A stretch of DNA of 64,000 nt from Rhopalosiphum padi. Lineage: Eukaryota; Arthropoda; Insecta; Hemiptera; Aphididae. Location: positions 87,425,714 through 87,489,713 of the forward strand of contig NC_083598.1 in assembly GCF_020882245.1 (NCBI RefSeq). The letters are read 5' to 3'. Under the pieces are notes generated by a model. The model was not told the DNA's origin. It worked only from the letters and a program-made list of their open reading frames with translations, and made no database searches. This document shows, piece after piece, positions 27,243 through 38,275 of this stretch. Position 1 is the first letter of the stretch. Every line of letters begins with the position of its first letter. A program made the position numbers and the translations under genes.

Positions 27243-28130
27243 TAATATGACAACTGCCCGTGCGTATATTATAATAATATTATACACGACGTCGTGTGTC
27301 GTGCGGGGCGGCGTGATGAGAAGAACCGATGATGATGTACGGCCGCGACTCTGATCCGTTGGCGATTTTATATCGAATTTTGAGGGAAAACACGCGAGGC
27401 GCGCGTGTCGCAGGGGAGTTGGACCGGCACAGACCGCGTGTACCACCGACTGGACGAGACGGACACGGACCGCACGCGCGCGCCGCCAAATACCCCCACC
27501 GCCGCAGACGCCAGACTGTCTAAATATCGCGCGCGCGATGACCCCCTCCTGGGGGGGGGGGACGAACGAGTGCGGTACAAGTTCATTGCGAATCTTGTCA
27601 TGTGCTCGCGTAGGTAGATATATATTATATGATTGTTATATATTATGTGTGTGTGTAATACGATGATGCACTTCGCGACGACTAGACGCGCGTATATACG
27701 TAAGAAAAATAATAATTCGTCTTATGTGGTACTGCAATAATTGTTGTTGTTGTATTACAGCAGTAGGTACAACGCACACGATCGCGTGTCTCGTGTCCGC
27801 ACGATACGATATTATTCGGTGCATTTTTAGTAGTTTTTTCGTGCGCGTATAATATATCGTTATTGTTATGATTTTATTTGGTGCATTTTGAGTAGTTTTT
27901 TTTTTTTTTGTTTTTGTATTCGTATGTAGTACGTCGTCGAAATAATCGTCGCGACTCGTCGTCGCGGTTGTCAACCCGTCGACAGTGTGCGGCGCGTTGA
28001 GCGGATGACTGAATTTTTTTTTTTGAAATAAACTCGAATACAGTTGTCGTTTTTTTTTTTTAATCGTAATATTCGAATACCTTCCGCAAAGACCAGGTTC
28101 TAGTATAGGTACCCGTACTCCGTACACACA

Positions 28131-30003
28131 TTGTTTTTGTTAAAATTTGACTTTGCATCGATGTACATTTTTTAAAGCAAATAGGTACTAAACTACGCAC
28201 ATTCTTTTACCGCGGACTACAAATCGTAGTCTATACAACACTATTCGAATCTCATTGTGGATGATATAATCGATTCGATATAACTATTTTTAAAAACCGA
28301 GATTTTGATAAAAAAAAAATTTTGTTCAATTATGCTGTAATTAATATCTGCGAGCAGTATTCGGAAAAATAACAATTTTAGATTTTATTCGTCACTACCA
28401 CTTGAATAACTAACATAATGCAGAAACACGTGTTCGAGAATCTGAATTTTCTACTATGTCCGTGATAAATATACTACTTTGAATAAATCATGTTATTAAG
28501 CATAATTAATTATAATATTAATAATAATAATTAAAATATTAGATTTTTGTTGGAAGGGGATAGGAGTAAGTGGTTATTTTTGTCTCATGTCCCAGAAAAA
28601 TTAAAGAATCTATAAATTAACTGATATAAGCATAATCTGTTCACAGCTGCGTACGTGTGCGAAGCACTACGCTTATTATTATTATATAATTTTTTTTAAA
28701 TCAATAGAATCTAGATAAGTTCTTTTGTAATAAATACACGTAACCAACCCCATGTACGTAATAAATGCTATATTATATATTATTAAAGATTTGTGTTAAG
28801 TGCCTCCGGGTCGAAATATTTAAATTACAGTGTATACCTAATAAAAATTAATTTGTTAATAAATAAAAAGAAATTGTTTAAAAAATGAATAAAATTGTGG
28901 GCAAAGCAAGTATCTTTATAGTTTATTAAATTTTGATAGCATAATAATTCACCTTATCTATATTTATTTTGATTTTAAATTTACAATTTAAATAATTGTA
29001 CCAATTTGTACGAGTAAGCCTATAGTTAAATATTAAATAATTACATAATTAAAAACCGATAACTGGTACTATTTTAATTAGAAAAATATTATACTTATAA
29101 TTCATTAATATCCTCGATTTACCTATTTTATAATTTTTTATTATTCCAGTGACTTAATCTCACCTCGCTGCTTAACCCGCTTAACCCGCCATGAGTCCTA
29201 ACCTAACCGCGGTCTAAAAGACTATGAGTTTATTACTTTACTAATAAGTCATTGTGAGTAATTTACTTTATTTAGTGCATTTTGTTACCTTTAAAGTACA
29301 TGTTAACCTATTTATTAAAACTATTTAGAACAGTCAATTATTGTTTGTCGAATTTATAGCTATTTTTAAAGTCCGTAACCGGTCAAAAATACCTTGTGCA
29401 ACTAAACTCAGTATCAATTTTATTACGTATTATTACAACTTATAATCCTACAAAATCTTATATTGATAAATTTCGATCTAACTGCCATCATTGATTTCAC
29501 ATCTTTAAGGCTTATTATTTTAAGTTTGTGCCACCACAGAACATTCTTTAAATGGTAAAAAAAAATCTTAAATGTTCGAAAATATAATTCTTAAGTATAT
29601 ACTAAGTATAATATTAAACATAAGTAATACTCGTATTATTGTCTTAGTTATAAATGTAATTTTTTTTTATAAGTAATATTTTTTACATATTTTTTATTAG
29701 GAATTTGTCCAAGTATAAATAAATATAATTTTAGTTCCATCCAATGCTTCAGTTCTCAATAAAAAAAAAATATAAAACTTAAATCAAAATTATTATTATA
29801 TGCATCATACTATAAATTTACATAATAATAATAATTTAATTGTTTAATATATTTTTAGAAATATAAAAGCACAAATAGTTATTTTTAACAAATCAAAAAC
29901 CCAACTTTTTATTCAACTAATGTATAAGATTTTAAAATATACATTGACATGACACGTACCAATTAGTTCTATACGTATGCATATAATATATTTGTATAGG
30001 TAG
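28131..30003. other. AT-rich intergenic sequence
   Basis: No supported gene. A short tandem CGCTTAACC repeat and two CCTAA units lie at about 29175-29205. Confidence 0.5.
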
Positions 30004-30396
30004 ATGGTTGCACGCAACACGCACGTTTTATATCGACAGTCGACACTTATCTTAGGTTTATTAACTCTTAATTTATTTTTAGAGAAAGTGACGAAAGCAT
30101 TTGTATTGCTTTATCGAAGGCTTCCTTTTTTATATTTTTACATCATTTACTTTTTTTATAAACTCAACTCTTCGAATACATTGAGATATAGGTCTACAGG
30201 TAAATCTGTTTTTGGTAAAAATAAAATATGTGTATGTATGTATATGCAACATCAAATTATAATCTTCAATAATGCCTCGAGCAAAAACCTGTTTCAAAAT
30301 AGAAAATTTAAATTTAACTGTCTAATTCTGCTACAGCTGCAGTTTACTGCCATATTTTCCTTACACGTAACGATAGTAATTGATTCAAGGTCTTAA
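30004..30396 (+). CDS. 130-codon ORF, unrecognised, doubtful
   Basis: An ATG at 30004 opens 130 codons, longer than expected by chance in DNA this AT-rich. The peptide is basic with two hydrophobic patches (about residues 15-28 and 40-52) and no recognised motif. Codon usage follows the AT-rich background and no splice signals or repeat similarity were noticed. It could be a chance ORF, a lineage-specific gene or a decayed coding sequence. Confidence 0.2.
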   Translation: MVARNTHVLYRQSTLILGLLTLNLFLEKVTKAFVLLYRRLPFLYFYIIYFFYKLNSSNTLRYRSTGKSVFGKNKICVCMYMQHQIIIFNNASSKNLFQNRKFKFNCLILLQLQFTAIFSLHVTIVIDSRS

Positions 30397-32939
30397 AAAT
30401 CTGATCATATACTTTATGTCTTTATAGGAAGTATAGGCGCCTAGGCCTAGTAGCGTCAGAAAAACCAAAACGGTCAATAGTTTATTTATGGGTACCACAG
30501 AAATAGTGGTTTTAAATGTATCCTATGCCTTTTTGGTATTGAACTCTTAGAGGTTTGAGGGTTCAGCTGACCCAGAATTCATATTTTATGTAATTTCTCC
30601 GTTTTTTTTTACTTATTATTGTATTGGAATAATTAATTTAGGTAAAATAATAAAATTGCAAGACGTTAAAATTCATTTGTAATTGATTATGCTTAAATCT
30701 GGTTCTATTTAAGTTCTGATAATATGAACTATTACAATGACTATAGTTATTTTTACTATGACAATAATTTTGTATTCACATTTTCTACGTCATAGTAATA
30801 ATTATTATGTAAATTGATTAAATTATTTTACTTTATAATTACTGTTTGTAATTATCTTTATGAACAAGTTTCGATAGTCTAACATACCTATAAACAAGAT
30901 ACCTAGTGTTCTTCGTTCTTCTATAGTGTTTTTTTTTAAATGACGATTAATTTTATAGCCTGTTTAATAATTTACTTATATTATATTATATATTAAAATG
31001 TATGATCACATTCCATTATCATAGTATGTATTTATTAAAATAACATAACATGCACTTAAAAGTTATAAGTTAAAGTAGGTATATATACTATACAATGCTA
31101 ATTGTATATTGGAAATTTAGTAAATACCTACCTGCATTAATATGGTTTAACCGATATAATATAAGTGCCTATTATTATAAAATTAAAACTTAATTTAATC
31201 AAAACCTGTACCTAAGTGAGACGTACCTAATTTAAAAAAATAGTAAATTGGATAACCATCATCATAACTACTAAACCACGCATTATAAATTATAATACTC
31301 TGATGGATTACGCACCTATATGATATACGTTATAATATTGTAATAAATTGATATCGAAATTTATACATTTGTAGACACAATAATATTATAAATCAAATAT
31401 TTAATATTTATATTAATAGATCATATTCATTATCAGTAACCAGTAGGTTTATCAATTTATTATTTATCAAATTAACTGCACTTAACATTGATAAAACATT
31501 TTAAACATTAATAATTTTCATTAATTATTGAATAGGTATTCAATTAATAAACAATATAGTTACATTTGAGTTAGATGTTAAGAAATAATACCTATTGTCG
31601 CAAATGTGAAATGATATGATATATTTTGTTACCTATTGTTTTATATTTTCTTATTAAAAAATGTTTTTAATTGTATCTATACCTACTACCTATATCGGCT
31701 ATATCACATAAATAATATACAATTTATTTAATTTATACAAGTTTAGATATGTATAATCAATTTGTTATTCACTTCAAACGAAAATCGATGAAACTGGTTT
31801 ATTTAAAAATTTTGTTTTAACTTTTAAATTATCGAAAACCATATAGGTAATAAACATTATATAAATAATAATTTTTGTACACTATAGGTACCTATTATGA
31901 TGCCTCAAAAACGGTGTTCTGTTTTATTTTTGTAACAAATGTTTTTGTTTAAAAATCACGTAGGTAGGCACCTAACAGTCATTTATGACTGATTTGCATG
32001 ACGAGTGTTTTTGTCGTGTCATAATAATATTATTTTTAAATATATAATTGTATGAGACTGAGACCAAGATAACAAATGTTTGAACAATTGAGCAACTTCT
32101 ACATCTTAATACAATTTATTCAATGCTTACATATTAGTATATTACTTATAAGAATAAAAATTGTACACAAGTTATTGTAATAGGTACACAAAGGTACTTG
32201 CTCCACTAATAATGTAAGAATAAGGAAAATTCACCCAATGGCTATATAATATTTTATAATAAGTAATAAGTACCAGTCATATACTCATATTATTATAGTA
32301 TAAAATAGACATTATATATTTATATCACAATTTTACCGTCACGTATATTACAAAGGAGAAATGATTTATTTTAACATAATGCAATATTTTTGTTACCAAT
32401 TTAATTGCAGAAAATGTAGGTCGTGATTTATTGAAACTATAAAACTAAGTATATAATCTAATAAAATACTGATGTACAAGTTATATCGATGTTGTGACTT
32501 ATAATAATAGTGGATCATCTATTTCCGGGATTAAAATTAAAACCTTCAAAGTCAAATAAGTAATAACTAATAAAATAATAACTAATTACATTCCTAATAA
32601 TTTATTATACCTGTATAAAAAAAACATAATAGAAGGAATATACATTAAATTCCACCGGCCACCGCCACCCTTAAACACATTTCTGGTAATAATTTTAAAA
32701 AAACCTTGTAAATTTTTATCGATTTAAACTTAAAAGTACAGTGTAAATAGTATAATTATTTATTACACATGAATTTGTTTGCATGGCATGATGTTATATT
32801 AATACAAATTTGAAACATGTAGATAAACTCGTTATAGAAATTAAAAAGTATAATATATAATATTATAATATAAAAGAAAACATTCAGTATTTTAAGCTAA
32901 ATAATGATAATGCACTAATGTTATAGACCTTCTAAGAGG
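30397..32939. other. AT-rich intergenic sequence
   Basis: A GC-richer patch at about 30428-30590 with small palindromes (TAGGCGCCTA, AGGCCT) may be repeat debris. Nothing else is identifiable. Confidence 0.45.
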
Positions 32940-33860
32940 TATGTTCAAAAAAGTAATCTCACCACAAATACGAGAGTATTCTTTTAGACGATAATGACAC
33001 AACGGGATCTACAGGAAAATCGCTTTTGCAAATTTGGGAAAGAAAAATTCCCTAAAAACCTTCAACATTACGCTCACGTTTACGCCAGATTTTTATAAAA
33101 CTGTTACTACGGTTAACCATCTCGCAGCAAGTGTATTTCCCAATATCATCACTTGATCACAACAACTATGAGTGCTAGAGGACTGTACATAGGAATTATA
33201 ATATAAACAAGCAATAAACAACTGCAGTATAGCTACTAGGCAATCTACTAGGAATGTCAACATTATACAAATCCACTCGATCAAAAGTAAACAGTCAGTG
33301 TCGTGTTTACAAGGTAGGCTGATTAGGCTCGGGCCTACCCAATTTTTATTTGACTGTTTGGTTTTTTATTTATCAAAAATAAAAATGTTACCTACTATTA
33401 CCATTAGTAATATTTATTATTTAATATTATTATATCATACTCATATCCCATGTGATAGGACAAATCTTCCCTAATAGTTATGAACACACTTGCACACTAC
33501 AGAACAAAACTGGCCTACCCAATTGTTTTGTGCTGGACACGCCACTGCAAACAGTCAATATTATCCTACTGGGTTTCTGAGCTAATTAGAACCTTCCATT
33601 GGTGTGCCACCCATTAGCTATGTTTTTGTACAAAAGTTCTACTATTTGTCTACTGCGTAACCTTAATCCATCAAAACTATGCGGCAGAACAAAAATATGT
33701 AGTGGCAATAATTCTGACAGCCATATAGCCCTAAAGTTATAAAGACATTTTCATAGCGATAATTCCAATGAGGTCCTCTAACATGCCATTCGACTTCAGA
33801 AAACTTCAATTGCCAGTACAGTTTAAATCCCGACGAAAATGTCTAAAAATGGCAGGGATT
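32940..33860 (-). repeat. possible decayed transposon or gene relic, split by an insertion
   Basis: This stretch is GC-richer than its flanks and has coding-like fragments on the minus strand. Examples are a 63-codon frame at 33284-33093 and a piece near 33660 reading LRSRQIVELLYKN, which loosely recalls helix-turn-helix starts of transposase-derived domains. Stops and frame changes interrupt it and no full protein can be traced. A hAT-like MITE (33296-33547) has inserted into it. Identity is uncertain. Confidence 0.3.
33296..33547. mobile_element. hAT-like MITE
   Basis: The left end CAGTGTCGTGT and the inverted right end CAGTGGCGTGT match at 10 of 11 positions. Flanking octamers TAAACAGT (33288-33295) and CAAACAGT (33548-33555) match at 7 of 8 positions, as expected of a hAT target duplication. 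The subterminal GGCCTACCCAATT block occurs near both ends in the same orientation. 252 bp, no ORF. Confidence 0.8.
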
Positions 33861-36061
33861 TATTTGAAAAAGCCTTGCTTTACTCGCGGTCAATAATTAT
33901 AGGTATATCACATAATGTTCTAGGGTAATAGACACGCATAACAATGTGGTAGGTACGTGCTTCCACTAATAATATGACAAAAAATATCGTCTACAACATA
34001 ACTCTGAAAAATTGACTTTATTGCAATTATTTGTCTTTTTTTTGTCATTATTATTGTTATTATTTGTATTGTTCTTATTATTAGGTATTTATCTTGGGTT
34101 TCGAAAATGAGAGGTATTCAAATCGTGTATGCCACGATTTTTAAACGTACCATACCTACGATGTAATACTGCATAAAAAAAATCACAGATATGTGTCGAA
34201 CTATGTGGGAAATGATTCGAAACGGATGAACCGATTTTTACGGGGTTTCCCCATAGGTATACTGTACTAAATTTTTCAAACGGAAAATGATGATTAGACG
34301 AATTAATTTTAGACCCGGGCAGAGTTAGATAACGCCGCTAACTTTATAATTAATTTATAATTCCCAACGTTGTTTATGATTTCAACTTAATTTCTATATA
34401 TATATATATGTTCCTTCATATCCTTGGCCTTGATGACAAGATAGAAAAATACAATATAATAACATAGAATTATAATAAAATATTAATATCGACCTTCATT
34501 AAATCAATATACGATACACACATTATTGTACATATATATTATGAAATAGGTACAGGTCTACTATCTGCTATCCTTACCTCCTCATAGATAATACAATAAT
34601 ATGTTTATAATAATATACGATATTATTGATGATTAATAATCATATGTTTTAAGAAGTTCTAATTCAAAACTTTGTTTTTAAAATAAAAACTAACACCGGC
34701 CGTTTCAATGTATTGCACATTATTTTGCAACGACTCGTGCATATAACCGATTTCCCTAGGACATCATTAATCAAATAATTTAAACACTGCAACATTTAAT
34801 GTATGTTACAATGTTCCTGAAATATAAAAAAAAAATTCCATACCTAACCTATAGGTGTTGTTTGTTCCGTAAAGGTTGTTTTTCTTTAGTTTGGTATATA
34901 ATATTATACTCTAGTAGGCGCATTTCTGATGATTATTATTATTAATTATTATTTATTATATTACAGTAATATTGTATGATGCGAGAATATATTAAAGGCA
35001 ATTATTTCGGTCACAATATTTCATTTATTTTATTACTTTTATATAATTTATACAAAGTAAGTAAAATACATAGATAATATAAAGTCGAGTAAATCTCTTA
35101 AAATTAAAATAATAAAATTTAAACGGAATTTCGTGATTTCATATACTATAAATCCATTATAATTTCTACCGGAGAAATCATAGATAGGTACGTAAATTAT
35201 GCCTTGTCTTATAAGTACGACAATATTCATAAACAATAATGATTATTATTACACACGTTTAGTCTTTAGGTTACCTATTGGCTATTATTATTACAGCCGA
35301 TGATGTATTCAAGAAGAATCGATTGGTTTATTGTATTGTTAAATGAAAAAAAAACGGAGTATTATATCGGTACGATATAACCTAATAATCGTATATTTAT
35401 CAAGTGAATACATTATAATCAAAAATTTAAAGTAGGTCGTTGTATAATAATAATAATATGTAATGAATGTATTAAATTTAAATTTAACGATAAATGCATA
35501 TACAAAACGATCATTAGCCAAAGATGTTATGTCAGTTTATACCTAATAATATATCTAAGGATATTTTATACTTTAAATATATCACTAAGAGTACCTAGTA
35601 CGATATGTTGGAGGTTGAACTAATTTTTTTCCAAAAAAAATCACATACCTGTATTATATCATAATATACAATTGATACTTATCGTAAGTCAATATCAATG
35701 TACCTCAAAACGGTATGATTAAGACGTGATACAAATAGTAACAAATCGCGTAATAGCAAAAATTTCATACGACTAAAATTGTTATTTTTCGTTATCATGT
35801 TAAATGTAAATATTAATAAATTGTATGTTTTAGTTTCTATCATTACAACTTTCGAGGAACATTATGTGCTAAATTTATCGGATTTATCAATAATAATTTA
35901 GTGAGGTTTGTTATTTTTAATAATATAAATATATTATGAAATATCCTTAGAAATAGAGGCTGACATGACGCGTCGATTTTTATATATATATTTATCTATA
36001 GATACAGAATTATATATTATTCTACTTTTGGGATCTGGCCCCTCTAAAGTATCAATTATAT
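33861..36061. other. AT-rich intergenic sequence
   Basis: Apart from the Helitron-like fragment at 34190-34345, no gene or clear repeat is seen. Minus frames at 35236-35048 and 35521-35339 are hydrophobic A/T-rich chance ORFs. Confidence 0.45.
34190..34345 (+). mobile_element. possible Helitron-like 3' fragment
   Basis: The text CGAAACGGATGAACCGATTTT followed by CCCGGGCAGAG...ACGCCGCTAA resembles the conserved block and terminal region (GC hairpin then CTRR) seen in many arthropod non-autonomous Helitrons. The hairpin here is degenerate and no 5' TC end was identified, so it is at most a fragment. Confidence 0.3.
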
Positions 36062-36310
36062 CAGAGATCGGCAATATATCTGAGATATTATTATTTTTTT
36101 TTATGCTGCTTTTCTACACATAATAAATATTTGATCTAATTGTATATTTGTATGATATATTTGGAGATTACTATGGCGTTTATCTTTTATTGATGTTTAC
36201 AATAATAGTCACGATAACACAACAATTAATTAATATTTAAGTTTTTCTGGCCCTCGAAAATTTTGTTTCAAAGTCTCTGGACCGTCATAAAATTGAATTT
36301 CCGACCCCTG
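36062..36310. mobile_element. hAT-like MITE, old
   Basis: The left end CAGAGATCGGCAATAT and the inverted right end CAGGGGTCGGAAATTC are related. Flanking octamers AATTATAT (36054-36061) and AAATAAAT (36311-36318) agree at 6 of 8 positions. 249 bp with no ORF. The reduced end and duplication matches suggest an old insertion. Confidence 0.55.
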
Positions 36311-36451
36311 AAATAAATCATATTATGCATAGTTAGGGCCCTAACCTGGATCTTGAAGGATTACCTACCCCTTTCAAAGCATGGATAACAGCTCTCTCAA
36401 CATTTTAAAATTTTATTTTTTTTTATAGTTTAAGAACAATGTAGATTAATA

Positions 36452-36679
36452 ATGGTTATTTTCGATTATGAGAATGAGACGCATCATGCGATTGACTATG
36501 GACCCAGATATTACTACTCTGAAAATAATATATATACCAATTACCATGGGATATTATCTCATAACATTAAATCCCAAGATATTTTAGATATATATTTCAA
36601 AAAATATAGGCCTTACAATAAATATTTATATAAGCTACACTGTCCTGAAGACTATGAACTGTTTGAAATTATTCTGTAA
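36452..36679 (+). CDS. 75-aa ORF, unrecognised, coding-like
   Basis: An ATG at 36452 opens 75 codons ending in TAA. The peptide starts MVIFDYENE and is rich in Tyr, Asp/Glu, Lys and His (RYYYSENN, KKYRPYNKYLYK, CPEDYELFE), not the Phe/Ile/Leu pattern of translated A/T tracts. Upstream, a long T tract ending ATAG (about 36417-36428) is a good splice acceptor. An in-frame TAA lies between it and the ATG, so the ATG would be the true start after a non-coding exon. No domain is recognised. A short ORF at 37812 begins with a similar eight residues. It could be a lineage-specific gene or a gene-fragment relic associated with the adjacent repeat. Confidence 0.4.
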   Translation: MVIFDYENETHHAIDYGPRYYYSENNIYTNYHGILSHNIKSQDILDIYFKKYRPYNKYLYKLHCPEDYELFEIIL

Positions 36680-36689
36680 TAATTATGGC

Positions 36690-37520
36690 TTTAACATAAA
36701 AAATTTAAAGCATTTTTACTTCTCCTTAAATGATTAAATAACACAAAAATAAGCACACACATCATTTTAAAACCAATCCATTCATTAAATCTAACACATA
36801 TATTTCAGAAACCCACTCAAAGACAAGGTACCAGCAGAATAAGAGTTCCCTATTTTATAAATTTTAAATTAAACTAAAAATGATTTACAGAGTTTCGTGA
36901 TTTTGACGAATTTTGTAAAAATGTAAACTTCAAATGCTATAAAATTAATTTACCTAAACATTTTTACATTTTTAAATATCTTAAAAAAATTAAAAATAAT
37001 CTTCTATTAAATTTGCAAGCTATTGAACGGACAACAAATTTTTTATGAATGTTTGTATATCTATTATTTCATGAAAAAAACTAAAAATAATTGAATACTA
37101 AACTCAAATGTCTATATATAAATAACTCAAAGAAAATAAAATTTTTAAAAATTTAAATTTATAAAAAATGATTTTATAAACATTTGATGAAATTTTCAAC
37201 TGTTTAAATACCTATACAGTATACGGTTATTTATTTTGTTTTTGAATTATAAAAAAATAGAAAAATTGATTTTGTCAAAAACTGATTATGCGTAATACAA
37301 ACTCTCAATTTTAAAAAGTACTGATAATTTTAATTTTTATCTCCCAAAAGTACTAACTAAATTCACTTATTATTTTCCAAAAAATATATTGAAGTTGAAA
37401 ATCAAAGCATTTTTCTACAATAATTTGTATACACATTCTCAATAAAAAAACACACACATCATTGTATATTTGTAAAATCAATACATTCACTCAGAATCTA
37501 AATTGTGATTAGACCATCCA
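36690..37520. repeat. diverged interspersed repeat, copy 1
   Basis: Two sub-segments (about 36706-36792 and 37403-37500) share AGCATTTTT, CACACACATCATT, AATCAATACATTCA/CCAATCCATTCA and AATCTAA in the same order. The middle (about 37090-37240: CAAATGTCTA, AAATAACTCAAA, AAAATTTTTAAAAAT, ATTTGATGAAA) parallels 40058-40300. The pattern implies an old dispersed repeat with internal duplication. Family not identified. Confidence 0.45.
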
Positions 37521-37811
37521 ATCAATTTTAAATATTAGGGAGAAGTTGATTATTATTTTCACAGTTAAAATTAAGTAAGCATTTTGACGTAAATACTGCT
37601 ATCGGAAAAATTAGAATCGGCCGTTTGAACGAAAAATAATACATTATTTTTTTTTTTTTATGAAGAAATTTTGTCATGATTATTTAATAGATTGATGACA
37701 TTCGAATTCGAAAAATAGCACTTCATTAGTTTACAAAATTACAATTTATTTTAATAATATTAATACCCATATCTATACTAACAGTGCTCACTATAAACAG
37801 TAGAAACTATA

Positions 37812-37877
37812 ATGATCATTTACGACTACGAAAATGTCCCGCGTGTATATGAAGTTGCCTATAAAATTTTCCTTTAA
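37812..37877 (+). pseudogene. 21-codon fragment resembling the 36452 ORF start
   Basis: ATG at 37812 gives MIIYDYEN..., matching MVIFDYEN of the 36452 ORF with conservative changes over eight residues and about 18 of 25 bases. It stops after 21 codons and similarity is lost after the first eight. It may be a truncated paralogue or a coincidence. Confidence 0.25.
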
Positions 37878-38056
37878 ATATAGTAATATTTCCAGGCCCC
37901 ACTACCCGAGTAACTATACTTTTTTTTTCGTATACTGCAATAAAAAACGTCCAATTTATTGTTGGAGCTCAATAATACTTATGCTAGAATGTTTGAAAAA
38001 TTGATTAATTTAATAATTCAAATAAACTTTAAGGTACCGATCATTAAAAATCATGT

Positions 38057-38275
38057 TTAAGGAATCATAAGCTCACTATTACATATAGGTAGCTCATCGT
38101 AAACCAGGTATTTATATGTTTTTCGGCGATAATGGAGTTGATTATTATTTTGATCGAATTCTTGTGACTGCTTGCTAATTGTATACCTATCAATAACGTT
38201 TAAAATAATATATTGCATATTTGTACGTACTTCTTTTTTAAATTGAATTGATAAAAGCAAAATGACAATCGTCAA
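38057..38275 (-). CDS. possible terminal exon or ORF, unrecognised
   Basis: A 72-codon minus frame ends in TAA. The last about 50 codons give a polar, charged peptide (SKQSQEFDQNNNQLHYRRK then YKYLVYDELPICNSELMIP) unlike translation of A/T tracts. The first about 12 codons are hydrophobic. Possible acceptors (GATAG at about 38191, TTAGCAAG just after it) could make it a 3' exon. No partner exon or family is recognised. It lies in the same neighbourhood as the Tyr-rich ORFs at 36452 and 37812 but on the other strand. Confidence 0.3.
   Translation of the reverse strand: MTIVILLLSIQFKKEVRTNMQYIILNVIDRYTISKQSQEFDQNNNQLHYRRKTYKYLVYDELPICNSELMIP

Larger units (their letters stand above)
26955..28130 (-). 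promoter_or_regulatory. CpG-rich 5' region / putative promoter island
   Basis: About 1.2 kb is strikingly rich in G+C and CpG (GCGCGC, CGTCGTCG, CGACG strings) compared with everything around it. It lies immediately upstream of the membrane-protein start codon, so it probably holds the 5'UTR and promoter of that minus-strand gene and possibly a divergent plus-strand start. It includes a 21-A run (27046-27066), an (AAT)n tract (27217-27242) and a run of about ten G (27551-27560). Long frames on both strands here (up to 163 codons at 28127-27636) are low-complexity and come from the raised GC. Confidence 0.55.

Noticed and set aside
27204..27617. Several overlapping 64-80 codon frames on both strands
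   Set aside because: They overlap one another and follow from raised GC (few stops). None has splice context or a known motif.
27636..28127. 163-codon minus frame
   Set aside because: No ATG at its start. It is low-complexity Lys/Thr/Ile/Gln-rich sequence from a CpG island with poly-T tracts, and no domain is recognised.
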